A stretch of DNA of 64,000 nt from NCBI GenBank assembly GCA_947044405.1, contig CAMRHE010000063.1:5699501-5763500 (forward strand), read 5' to 3'. Below, piece after piece: positions 13,943-27,200 of this stretch. Numbering within the stretch: position 1 is the stretch's first letter; every line of letters begins with the position of its first letter. The DNA comes from Leptodactylus fallax (taxonomy: Eukaryota; Chordata; Amphibia; Anura; Leptodactylidae). Made by a program: the position numbers and the translations under genes. The notes beneath the pieces are model-generated. The model had not been told where the DNA came from. It searched no databases and was given only the letters and a program-made list of their open reading frames with translations.

Positions 13943-14718
13943 ACTGGCTGTGGGGGCCTCTGCGGGAGCATTATACTGGCTGTGTGGAGCATTATATACT
14001 GTGTGGGGGCCTCTGTGGGGCATTATACTGGCTGTGTGGAGTCTTCTGTGGAGCATTATACACTGTATGGGGCATTACACTGGCTGTGTGGGGTCTTCTG
14101 TGGAGCATTATATACTGTGTGGGGGCATTATACTGGCTGTGTGGAGTCTTCTGGGGAGCATTATACACTGGGGCATTATACTGTGTGTGGCGTCTTCTGT
14201 GGAGCATTATACACTGTATGGGGCATTATACTGGCTGTGTGGAGTCTTCTGGGGAGCATTATACACTGGGGCATTACACTGGCTGTGTGGGGTCTTCTGT
14301 GGAGCATTATATACTGTGTGTGGGCCTCTGGGGAGCATTATATACTGTGTGGGGGCATTATACTGGCTGTGTGGAGTCTTCTGGGGAGCATTATACACTG
14401 TATGGGGCATTATACTGTCTGTGTGGAGTCTTCTGGGGAGCATTATACACTGTATGGGGCATTACACTGGCTGTGTGGGGTCTTCTGTGGAGCATTATAT
14501 ACTGTGTGTGGGCCTCTGGGGAGCATTATACACTGTATGGGGGCATTATACTGTCTGTGTGGAGTCTTCTGTGGAGCATTATACACTGTATGGGGCATTA
14601 TACTGGCTGTGTGGAGTCTTCTGGGGAGCATTATACACTGTATGGGGCATTATACACTGTATGGGAGATTATACTGGCTGTGGGCGCCTCTGGGGAGCCT
14701 TATATACTGTGTGGGGGC
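13943..14718. repeat. Minisatellite, about 52-bp unit, between LDH and PWP1
   Basis: About 15 tandem, variably truncated units are built from GGGGCATTATACTGGCTGTG, TGGAGTCTTCTGTGGAG and CATTATACACTGTAT. All three forward frames stay open over much of the array (249, 278 and 286 codons). That is a consequence of the repeat, not evidence of a protein. Related GCATTATACTGTG arrays occur near 38.5 kb and at the right edge of the window. Confidence 0.9.
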
Positions 14719-15089
14719 CACCAAATTGTAAGACCTGCCAGGTCTGTCCTAAAGGGGTTATCCTAAGTATAGACCATCAACATTAGAAACAGAGAACCAC
14801 TTTAAAGTATTTCCACAACATAAAGGCCAAACCATGGCGTGTGGCCATAAGGATAAAATTTGATTCCTGATTATGTAACAGACTGGCAGAAAATGACATC
14901 AGTAGTCAAGATACAAAACCCCCTGTATCTGCACTGTATGAACTAGGGCCAACTCCGCTTCAACACTAAATGGCGCCATGAAAGCCGCCTCTATAAGCGC
15001 GCAGAGGGCGTGTCTACTGACAAACTCCCTCACCGCTGCTCGAGAAAACCGAGCAAGGCATGCTGGGTAACCCGATCGTAGCGCTTCCC

Positions 15090-15244
15090 ATACTAAAGAT
15101 GGCGTCCGCTTCTTCAGGCAAACAAATAAGGCAAAAGCTGTAAGACGTCATGTGACCGGAAGTAGAATCAAACAGGAACCCACGTGTGCCGAACGGCGGC
15201 TGCCATTGACTGAAATCGCTGCTGTGATCGCTCCGGTGTGCACT
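15090..15244 (+). promoter_or_regulatory. PWP1 promoter and 5' UTR region
   Basis: Seen upstream of the start codon: AAGATGGCG (15096-15104, a YY1-type site), GACGTCATGTGAC (15144-15156, CRE half-sites plus an E-box-like CATGTG), ACCGGAAGT (15155-15163, ETS-type) and CACGTG (15181-15186, a canonical Myc/USF E-box). There is no TATA box. This fits a housekeeping promoter, and an E-box suits a ribosome-biogenesis gene. The start of transcription cannot be fixed from sequence. Confidence 0.55.
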
Positions 15245-18200
15245 ATGAGTTGTCAAATTACTTGCGTTTCCTGGGTACAGCGAGGGATCTCTAAAGAAGT
15301 CCCCGATAAGGTAGGAGGATGGTTGTGGTGCCCGTGTGAGCCTATGTGATGTGTAGTATATATAGTATAGCAGGGGTAGGCAACCTTCGGCACTCCAGCT
15401 GTTGTAAAACTACAACTCCCAGCATGCATACATGCTCTGCTGTTCTTGGGACTCCCATGGAAGTGAATGGAGCATGTTGGGAGTTGTAGTTTCACAGCAG
15501 TTGAAGGGCCAAAGGTTGTTGATCCCTGTAGTATAGTATACACTAGTGTAGTATACAGTGTACTATAGTATACACTAGTGTAGTATAGTGTATAGTATAG
15601 TATAGTATACAAGTCATCTCCAGCTGTTGCAGAACTACAACTATGGATTCCGCCTTAAAATCAGCGCCATATTCTGCGCTGAACCTGCTTCCTATTGTTT
15701 TCAATGGGAGGCAGAGATAGAAACAGGACGCTGAAAAACGTAAGTGACGCGAGACAGCCCGATGAATGGACTCCTTCATCTGAGGCAAATTTGTGAGTGA
15801 CAGCCGGGACAGCGGTCCTTCCAAATACAGAAAAAAAAAACCCCAAAAAACACTATAGACTCGCACGCAATTTCCATAGAACGCTGTATGATCACACAGG
15901 TGACCCCATAGACTAATATTAGACAATGCGCTGGGATCATCTTCGTCATATGTTGTCGTAAATCCCAGGCCTTAGGTCTTGTTGTGGGCTGGAAACCTTT
16001 TCTAGATTATCAGACTCTGAATTATTGGATTAAAAGCCTCTCACTGTATTCTGTGTTTTTATGGTTATGTAATGTGAATAGTGATTTTCATGGATTTTGT
16101 CACTTTTTAGGTTCATCTGAACGAGGAAGAGTTAAACAAACTTATAACTGAAGCCAAGGAGCAGCTTGAGTAAGTAATATGGAGTACAGGAGGGAGGAGG
16201 CGTATAAAGTGAGGGCAGGTCATCGGTTTATAATGATAGGAGTGCGAAGTGTGGGACCAACGATGTCCTGAGAATGAAGGGGCTGCGGTTCTGCGGTGTC
16301 CCAGATTGCCCTGACAGATTCCCTTTAAATAAAATCTTTTGATGCTATATATATATATTTTTTTTTTAATGAAATGTAATTTGTTTCTAGTAATGCTCAG
16401 GTCACAGAAAAAAAAAAAAATAGCTGCCACTACTGGATCGTCTCTAGTTATGGAGCAGGATTGGGAGGTATCGCTATATAACTATGCCAAGCTCTAACAG
16501 CTGTTTATCGATTGCCACCCAGCTTTCGTAGAAGATGATTTACGTTGAAGCCCCACGTTGCGAAAACACTGTGTCTTACATTAACTGCAAAGTGAATGGG
16601 ATTCTGTCTAATCCCATCCACACATTGTAGAAAAATATCCGCAGCGGAAAACGCCCGCTTTTTTGAAAATTGCAACATGTCAGTTATACCTGCGGGAACA
16701 GCGTTTTTCGTATAGGTATTATAGGGGCAGAAAGTTCGCAGAGGAAAACTGCGAAAATGCAATGAAAAATGATGCAGAAAAAAAACAGGATCTGTTTCCA
16801 CTGCCTTTTTTTTTTTCCGCATCGGTTTTTGCTGCGTTTCGCTACATGGGGCCTAAGCCTTAAAAGGATTTGTCCAATTCCTCTCAAATGAATTAGCACA
16901 GAGCTGCATGGTCACGGCATATTGTACAAAGGCACCTGCTTCTGTACTCCAAAGAGCTGATCAGTATGGGACCCAGGTGTCAAACCCCCTAACCTAAGGT
17001 CATCAATATCAGCTGTTAGAAATCCCCTTTAAGGGTACAGCTGCATGTCTTTTTGTTTTAAAGGGGATTTCCGAACTTACACTATGATGACTTTTTTTTT
17101 TTAGGATAGGTCATCAGTATCTGATCAGTATGGTCCAACACCCTGGATCCCCTCCAAGAGACCACAGCGTTCAGGTGACCACTGTGGCCTTTTCACTGAA
17201 TACCAAGCACAGTGCCGTACATTGCGTAGCGGCTGTGCTTGGGATTGCAGCTCAGCCTCATTCACTTGAATGGGGCTGAGACACAGACAAGCCATGTGAC
17301 CAATGAACCTGACATCACTAGGCCACTGATGTTTTGAGCAGCTGATCTGTGGGGGCCCTGCCTGGGTGTTGAATTCCTTCTGATCAGATGAAAGGTCATC
17401 AATATGGAAGTCCTACAAAACCCTTTGATTTAGCGGTATGACTTTGCTTTCTTCAAGTCGCCGAGTATCCCTAGCCTAAATTTCCATAGGTCATTGAGTC
17501 CGGTGAGAGTTTTTCTTTATACAAGGCCTTAGTTTTTATGGTTGGTCAGTACCTAGATTTTCTTGACTTTCAGGGAAGAACTTGAGGACAATGAAGATGA
17601 GGCTGAAGAGGAAGGAGATGATGGGATGGACAATGCAGAGAAAACTGAGGAAGACTCCGCTGAACCAGATGAGGATGAAGAGGAGAACATATCTAAGCTG
17701 AAGGACGATGATCTTGCACAATACGACTTGGACAATTATGATGAAGAAGGAAAAACAGGTACAAGATCTCTGGAAATACCCAGAAAGGCGTTTTGGCTTG
17801 TCTGCGCCATGTTGCAGCCCCAAAGCCCCCCCCCCCCTCATATTAAAGATCTGCAGAGATAGTCGAGCATTGTACTTGAGTCCCATAGACTTGACCCCAT
17901 GTATACGACCGTGGGGTCCGTATAAGTCAGTAAAAAACGGAACAGAAAGCCGCCTATCAATAGAATAGACTGACAGAACCGCAGAAAGACAGGATTGGGA
18001 CCTGCTTTATTGTTTGCAGCTTGTTCCAAAACCCCGTAAAAAATGGCCATGTGCATGTGGTCATTGAAATTATTAAAAATCCATAATATAGATGAATTGA
18101 CTCATTAAAGGATAGCACACTGACCAAAAGTGCGGTCATGGGGCTTTATATGGAGGGCATCTATAATGTTCAAACAAGGGGCCCCTATGTGATGTCCTAG

Positions 18201-21200
18201 TAAGACATGTGGACAGTTATCTCCATAGGTTTATGCCCATGCACATGTAACATATGAAGTATGTGGTTCACTTCTATGGGGTTGCAAGTAATGCTGGAGA
18301 TTACAGTCCTGGCAGCCCCGTAGTAGTGAATGGAGCATCGGACACACAAGTGCACTAGTGTATTATTCACAAGGAGGCCTTAGGGGGAGCCAGCGTTCAG
18401 ACACTTATCGCCTGTCCTGTGTATATAGGGATAAGTGTCCATAACTGCACAACCCCTTTAAGCAGAAGGCTCTATACATTGTGCAGCGACCCTGTGGCTT
18501 TACTGTAGGTCTCCTCCCATTGAAGTGAATGGGAACTGAGTTTTAACAGCATGACTCTGCCACTATACAGTGTACGGAGCCTTCTGCTTCTGGCTCTGTA
18601 TACTATATAATGCCAGGCCTGGCAGCAGTCACAGGCATCTGATCGGTATGGGTGCCAGGTGTTGGCCTCCCACCAATCAGATATGGATGACCAAACCAAA
18701 CCATGGAAAATCAAAAAAAACTTCTTGAAAACCCCTTTAATATGTATTCCCACATCTAGACAGCTGACTATGTTATGCTGCATAGGTTAGATCTCAACTG
18801 TGCCTCAGATGCCTCCTCTGCAATGTCTGGCAGGCTCTCTTTCTGTCTCCTCGATGACGTCATGATGCTTGGCGTGACCGCTGTGGCCCATTCACAGGCT
18901 TCAGTGGTGACCCTGTGCACATGACCTCACCGGACGCCGCGAAGAGGCCCAAAACAGTTTAGGGAAGGTGCGTATTTTCACTTCTCCTGGACCTCTACCT
19001 ATTTTACCCTTGGGTCAAACCCGACCCAGAACTAATCGGATTGCCCTTCTCTAGTGACATGTAAACCGCTCCAGCAGATGAATCACTTTAGTGCAGTAAA
19101 GCAGATTGGACGCGGCGCGGTTACAGGGTCCGTAATTACACTTGAATCAATTCGCTTGTGCCACGTCAGCTCACCAGACAAGACAATTTTTCGGAATTAA
19201 TTAGAAAGAATTGATTCTTCTTTGATACGTGGTCAAGAGCAGAAATATAAGATGTCTTACTCTCCGGGCCAGCAGTGTCAGATGGTTCAGTCCCATCAAG
19301 TCTATGTAGATGTCAGAAAGTAGAAGAACAGCAGAAACATCTGCAGCTCACATAAAGATTGTCACCCAGCTTTCCATGGGTCCTGAATGGCAAATATAGT
19401 CACAGGAGACTTACCATTGCAGATTTGTTTCTATTGAATATTAAAAATCACCTAACCACATAAGGCTGTGTTCACATTTGCGCCGGAGGAAAAAGTCCTG
19501 CACGGACCAAAACAGTTAGGCGACGCTAGTGAGAACCTGGCGGACGTTGTAGATCGGTGCGAGTCTAACTGATAGGTTACCAGTCAAGAGGAGTGTATTA
19601 CTTACTCAGGACCACACATGCAATATATGAAGGGTGCACAATGAAGATCTTGAACCCACAAACCAGCCATCCATGAGGAAGGGAGGATGCCTGCATCTGA
19701 AATGCAAACGGATAAAACCTATACAAGACGCTGTCACATGATGAGGCGAACAGCCACATGGTCACATCCAAAGTATTAGATCAATACACGTATGGAGATG
19801 CTGGGCAGTTTCTTGATCTAGTAGTGTTGGGCATGATCATGTTGCTGTTCCCTGGTGCTGTTCACCTCATCATGTTACTGCGCCTTGTATAAGTTTTATC
19901 TGTGTGCATTTGAGTTGCCTCCACCCCCCCATGGATGGTAGATTTGTGGGTGCTATATGAGCATTGTGCTCCTATCATATATTGAAGGGCCAGGAATGTT
20001 TTATTTGGTATAAGGTAAGTGTGGCCTTTTTTTTCTGTGATGTTAACAGGAGCGCGGCTACTTGATTCCTTTCTATGGGACTGCTGAGAACTGTTCTTTT
20101 ATCTAGTGTAGTCCTAGGGGACTTTGGAGTAAGCATGCTTGGCTATCTTCAGAACTCCCCTAAGGAGTAAAAGGGTCCCAGACTCCTGTTCTCAGCATTG
20201 TATGTGCGCTATCCTGCAACCTTTACTTTAATTTTCTGATGCAGTATTGCATCTATCACTGCTGCAGGATGACGTTTATTTTAGTTTTTTGGCTATGTAA
20301 AAAAAAAATGCAGAAATATATATATATTTTGACCAATATGTTTTTCTTTCTTAAAGATGTGCTGAACCTTGGAGACAGTCTTGCCGGTCTCGCAGTATAT
20401 GCCAGCAATGAGTCTGATGCTTATGTCACTCTAAAAGACACGGTATGTCTATTTACTTCAGGGGTGCAGAAATAGGTCATTTTAACCGTCCTGTGTTAAG
20501 GGTGAGTTCACATGAAGGAATTTGCCTGTTCCCCAAATCCATGGCAGGTTCTGCCCAGATTCCCATTGTTTTCAATGGGATCCAGAGATCGCAGCAGGAC
20601 TCTGCTGGGCCTAATCAGCACTGGAAAGCCATGACAGAGTGCTTGCATCGGCATACCGTCGCAGGTAGCCCACTAGCGGAAAATAAAGTGAAATTACCCT
20701 TAATTTTCTGCCATGTGAACTTACCCTAGGGCTGAAATCACACATGCATTTTTTGATGCTGTTTTCTGAACCAAAGACAGAAGTGGACTATAAATAAAGA
20801 AATAATCTGCATTATAAAGTATAAATCTGCATCAAAAACTGCATGTGTGAATCCAGCCTTACAGCAACCTGTGTTTTGTGATGCAGAATTTGTTGCAGTA
20901 CCAGACATGGCCACTACACAGTGTATGGCGCTGTGTACTGTCAGCTCCTACAGTCAGCTGATCAGTGAGGGTGCTGGGTGCCAGATCCTCACTAATTTGA
21001 TACTGATGACCTACATACACATTGGCTGCCAGGGACTAGCAAAATATAGTATTGTGCAAGTAATACTAAAGAAAATACATAAAAATTTGGTGTGCCCCCC
21101 CACCTCCCATATAGCTTCTGCCGCTTATAACTAAATCCCCGCCTCTTGTTGTCTTCTAGGAGCAATATGAAACCGAGGACTTCGTTATTAAACCCAGCGA

Positions 21201-24200
21201 CAACCTTCTGGTGTGTGGGAGGGCAGAGAAGGATCACTGTAACCTTGAAATCCACGGTGAGCGAGTGATCCGCTGTCATTCTGCCGCATTAAGAATCACA
21301 TATTTCATGATTACAATTCATACATGTATTTGTGGCCACTAGATGGCGCTCTTTTTATGTGTCCTGATTTGATGTGAGATGTTTGGTGTAATGTAATGGG
21401 TGCACTGGCATCCACCGGCTTAGAGATAAGCGTTATATGTAGAGGCCGGTACCAGGGCACTATTCAGAATGTCAGGTGCTGCCTCATATCTAGTGCTTGG
21501 CGCAATGGTATCTGGTGCACTACAAGGTGAGTAAGTACCCTATGTGAGCATTCTGTTATCTGTCACCAGTGTATAACCATGAGGAGGATTCCTTCTACGT
21601 ACATCACGACATTCTCTTGCCGGCTTACCCTCTCTGCACCGAGTGGCTGAACTTCGACCCAAGTCCTGAAGAGTCTACAGGTAAGTTATGATTAAGTCGT
21701 CCATGGCTAGAGCCTGGCGATGCGTGTCTACGGTTAGTGCCTGGGGACGCTGGTCTGGGGCTAACCTGCCATACCACATAAAATGGAAGTAGTGCTGCAT
21801 TTGGTAGAAAGCAACCATGTCGTTGTAACCCTGTACAACCCCTTTAAATCTATGACTGTCCGTGTTGCTCACAGGCTAGTTTCACCAGAACCAGAGCTTC
21901 TGATACCCATGTATCCTCTCCTTGTATATTGCTACATAACCAGGCTGATTTGTCATTCAGGAATCTGAGAAAGCTGGGTCTCACGTTGGCCATATAGATT
22001 GTCACCCAGCGTTGTAGCAGTCTTCCAGCCATCAATCTGTATACTACATTATAATCGTTCTTATAACAGTATAATAAGCCCCCACAGGAGGGACGCCATA
22101 GCCGGTCAGCGTTCATTATTTGCCGTAAAACTTTTATGTCTCCCCTCACGTCTGTGAAGATCTTATTGAATCGGAGTTGGCCGGTTCTCAGCGCTGTCCT
22201 GGGGTGTGTGTTATTGATCAGTCTCACATGGCGGTTATAATGTCTTCGGGGCTCGTTCACACAGGGGGGCGTCGCGCTGCTGCTACTTAACAACATCAAA
22301 TAATTCCAGCTATAATGGATGTTTATGTGAAGTTTAATGAAAAGCTCGCAGATGTGATTAGCGGAGATCACTGAGGGGAACGCCGTACGTCATGGGAACC
22401 GCAGGGAACCTACTTTTAACCCCTTAAGGATGCTGCAGCTTTTTTCCCTTTGCATTCCAGAAACCATAACTTAAATTTTGGTTTTTGATGTGTTGTAAAT
22501 AACCCGATAAGTGTATGTTAACACGATTATCGCAGTACTAAATTTTTGTTTTTTTGCACATCACAAACACTGAAATAATAGTTTTGTGTTGACATGTATA
22601 TATTTAACAATCCCTTTTGTGCACCAAAAGTGCGCCACAATCCCCCGTTTTGTGCCTCATTCACCACATTATGTGAATGTGGACGAAGCAAGGCGTACAG
22701 TTATTTTACATGGAGGTCAGGGAAGGTGGAAAAAAACCCAAACCCATATTCACCTGACCCTCGTGCTCCGGTGTCGACCACCGCAATCTGGGCTTGTTCT
22801 CGTCTACGGAAAGGAACCGGGACGTCACTCATATGCGTCACCTGTGATGTCCCGAGTCCTTTTCTTAGGGCACTAATTGGTTTTAGCGGTCACGTGTGGT
22901 GAGGACTTCCCTCAGAACAAGACCTCAGGAGAAGCAGGACCGGACCGCAATGGGCGACACCAATCTGCAGGAAACAAGTGCCAGATTATCAGGTTTTCTG
23001 GATTATCAGATTCCGGATTATTGGAATTTTGCTCTATTTGTAGTTAGACTAGCTATAAACTGTGACTGTTACATTTTGTTTTGTTCCGGGCAACCTAAAA
23101 GTATCTCATGATCTTTGTCGTGCTGATTTGCGTTTTGCCAGGAAACTACGTAGCTGTCGGTAACATGACCCCCGTGATTGACGTCTGGGACCTCGATCTG
23201 GTTGACTGCTTAGAACCCGTTTTTTCCCTGGGAAGCAAACAAATGAAAAAGAAGAAAAAGAAAGGAAAGAAGGTAATTGTGTAAGGGGTGCCCCCACACC
23301 CCACCTCCCCAATATGACCCATTCAGGACCAGTTTCGTCTCAGGCTTAATGGAAAGGGAAAGCAGAATTGCTAGTAAATACCAATGTGGTTACTGCACGT
23401 GATGGGAAACAGATTGAAGACAAATGTGTTGCTGGGCTGGTGGCGGACGACGGCTTTATACAACAGGATTCTATGCACATTTACAAATGTACGTGCGTTG
23501 CGCTATTTTCCGATAGAGGACTGAAAATTGGGGGTACTGGAAAATTCTAGAAAGTATTTAGGACAGCTATATATCACACACTACCATGAGGCCCTGGTTC
23601 TAGACCTGAGTAGGTCACACCTTTCTGCCCTGGAGCCATCTCCACTTCCTTGGGGACTTCAAAAATTGAGTCCCAGGCTTCTTGACTATCCAGTCCTCTT
23701 TATGTTAATCTTTTCCCAATGTGGAGAAGAAGAATCTTGGCAAGTCTTCTAGTCCTCTAAACAATATCGCCTATTCGGTCTATTCGCCTAATCCTGTCTA
23801 ATATATAGACCGAGTGAATTTAGATCAGGCCGTCTAAAGATATGCCAAATTTCTCAGTGGCTCACGTTGTGTGAAAATTTTTGTACATGTTGTTAGATTC
23901 TTGTCTAACTTTACACCACCTACTGGTTGCCATAGTTTTTGAGCAATTTTGGCACATTTTGTAGCATTTAAGCCACGCCCCCTTGTCTAATGTGGCACAC
24001 ATAGCGACTAAAACACATAGGAGCGGATTCAACAAGACAGGCGTATTATGCGGCCGTTCTTGAGGTGTCAAGGGCTTTGTAAACACTCCACTTGCACAAG
24101 TGGCATTGACGGGGTTGTCCAAGATATTTTCTGGTGGAAGTTCCCGTTGCACGTGACTGCTGAGACCAATCAGCGGCCTAAGGAACGGAACCGGAACATC

Positions 24201-27200
24201 ACAGGTGACATCCCGGTTCCTTCCCTTAGATTGGCCTCAGCAGTCTCATACAGGAAGGACTTCTGTCGGGGGACCGGATACTGGAGCATCAGGGACAAGT
24301 TTTTTATTTTTTTATATTCCAAACCACCAGTTTTCAACATTTTTACTGTCAAAAAGTGACACAGATTTGTCACATGCACTGCATTCACCCCCTAGGCCAG
24401 TTTTTTTTTTTTTTTATCAAAAATTAGGCCAAAAAAGTCTGGTGTATTTAGCTTAGTAAATGACCCCCGCTAAGTGTTCTGCCCTCGGGCCCGTGTAGAT
24501 CTTGTGGTGGGCCATACAAGCATTTTTTTTTCTTTTTTTAACAAATTTTATTTGCATACAAAGTTGGGCCCCCATGTTGTCATTTTATGCTGTAGAGAGG
24601 CCTTTGGGCCCCCTCAGGCTCCAGGGCCCAGTAGTGATTGCCATCTCTGCACACCCTATAGCTAGGCCTCTGTTTGCATATGTATGTATTATGTATCACA
24701 CATGTAGCTGGACAAAACCCGACCTCCATGGTCACAGACCGCTCCTGTGGGGTGGGGATAAAATGGCTGGAATGGAGACTGGTTTCAGATGGAATTCAGA
24801 GCTGATTTTTATTCCGCTTCAAATACAGCGCCAAATTTCCCTATGTGAACATACCCTAAGTTAGTTCTCATGTTAATGTTTTTTCAACCAGGTTGCATCA
24901 TCGCAGGGAGCTCAGGAGGGCCACACCGACGCAGTCCTAGATTTGTCATGGAATAAACAAATCCGGTAAGTAGCATCTTTGCTTTATATTCACATATAGG
25001 TTATATTTACATATAGAAACCTCCATCGTGGATTCCATCAAAACTCACACATGGAAAAATCCTGTATGCAAGATTTTTTTTTTTTTTGGACTGCAAAATG
25101 ACATTGTCTGGGCTTACGTTTTTTTATGGTCTATCCTCAGCATAGGCCATAAATGATCGATTGGGGGCTGACACCCGGCCCGATCATCTGTATGGAGCCG
25201 CTTACACAATATGGGGCTGGACCCAGAAAGCTCTAACCACTATAAAGTGGTCCTGTCAATTTCTTACAAGTCCTTTCATCTGATTAAAACAGTGAATAAA
25301 ACTTGGTAGGCAGACCTAGCAATCCAAGGGTCAAAGAGGATCAGGGCAGTGGGACTGAGTTACTGAGCATGTGCGACCACCAGCTGTGGACATATAAAGA
25401 ATACATCCTAGAGGCCCCGTTAGGATATGTTCATACAGGCTTTTTTTGCAGGCAGAATCTGCCTCAAAAAATGCCTCCCACTCTCGCACTTTTTTTTTTT
25501 TTTTTCCACCTGCTAAAAAAAAAAAAAAGTGTGAACTTGCCCTTATGATGCATGGCAGTCAGTCAATCCTCGCTTACATGGGCGCATCCAAACTACATGG
25601 CTTCATCTCGGATACAGTTTCATTGTTTGTTGGTACCATAGAGGAGATGGCGACAATTTTTAAGTTCACGTAAAAGCCACCAGTCATCCAGCTCCTGCCC
25701 CTCCTCACCACTTCTATTGTCCCACAGTCCTACCATTTCTGCAATCTAGCACAATGGAGAAGGGTTATTTAATAAGCAATATCTAGGGTTAGACCTTTTT
25801 TCCAAGAAACAGCACCCCCACCTGTCCTTAAGTTGTATGTGGTATTGCAGCTCAATCCTATTCACAATAATGGAACTGACCTGTAGTACCAGACACAACC
25901 TGATAACGGGTTGTGCCGCCATGTGTCCGAAAAATGGAGAACCCCTTTAATGATAAATAAATTCTCAGATTCTTACTAATTTTCCTTTCCCTGACAGAAA
26001 TGTCCTGGCCAGCGCCTCGGCAGATAATACAGTACTACTGTGGGATATGTCCGTGGGTAAACCAGCTGCCAGGCTTACAATGCACACAGACAAGGTAATG
26101 CAATCTCTTCCATAATTTATTTTTGGTGTAAGTTCACATTAGCTCAACCCTTTATCTACAGCCTCTGCTTATTTGCTGCAGTCCATCTCCTATCCCCTCC
26201 GAAGATGTTGGGACTAGTAGTAGTAGTATGAGGAGGGGAGACCCTGTGCAGGGCAACACTACATAGGATGATGCTGAGGTTATCGTTTGATGCCCTCACC
26301 ATTATAGTTTGCACTGGATCCCTTCTTAAAGGGAGTGTATGACCCAACCCAGCATATCATCCCAGCCCTGCAGATAGATAGGTTAGTGTCACCAGAACCA
26401 GCATATCCCCCCAGCCCTGCAGATAGATAGGTTAGTGTCACCAGAACCAGCATATCCCCCCAGCCCTGCAGATAGGTTAGTGCACCAGAACCAGCATATC
26501 ACCCCAGCCCGCAGATAGATAGGTTAGTGTCACCAGAACCAGCATATCACCCCAGCCCTGCAGATAGGTTAGTGTCACCAGTACCAGCATATCACCCCAT
26601 CCCGCAGATAGATAGGTTAGTGTCACCAGAACCAGCATATCACCCCAGCCCTGCAGATAGATAGGTTAGTGTCACCAGAACCAGCATATCACCCCAGCCC
26701 TGCAGATAGATAGGTTAGTGTCACCAGAACCAGCATATCCCCCCAGCCCTGCAGATAGATAGGTTAGTGTCACCAGAACCAGCATATCCCCCCAGCCCTG
26801 CAGATAGATAGGTTAGTGCCACCAGAACCAGCATATCACCCCAGCCCTGCAGATAGATAGGTTAGTGTCACCAGAACCAGCATATCACCCCAGCCCTGCA
26901 GATAGATAGGTTAGTGTCACCAGAACCAGCATATCACCCCAGCCCTGCAGATAGATAGGTTAGTGTCACCAGACCCAGCATATCACCCAGCCCTGCAGAT
27001 AGATAGGTTAGTGTCACCAGAACCAGCATATCACCCCAGCCCTGCAGATAGATAGGTTAGTGTCACCAGAACCAGCATATCACCCCAGCCCGCAGATAGA
27101 TAGGTTAGTGTCACCAGAAGCAGCATATCACCCCAGCCCTGCAGATAGGTTAGTGTCACCAGTACCAGCATATCACCCCATCCCTGCAGATAGATAGGTT

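Noticed and set aside
13906..14786. Three overlapping long forward open frames (249-286 codons)
   Set aside because: All lie in a tandem repeat lacking stops, all three frames are open, and the peptides simply repeat the unit. No start context, splice support or domain.
17553..17735. Minus-strand Ser-rich frame at PWP1 exon 3
   Set aside because: It is the complement of the acidic exon 3, whose GAG/GAT codons read as Ser-rich on the other strand.
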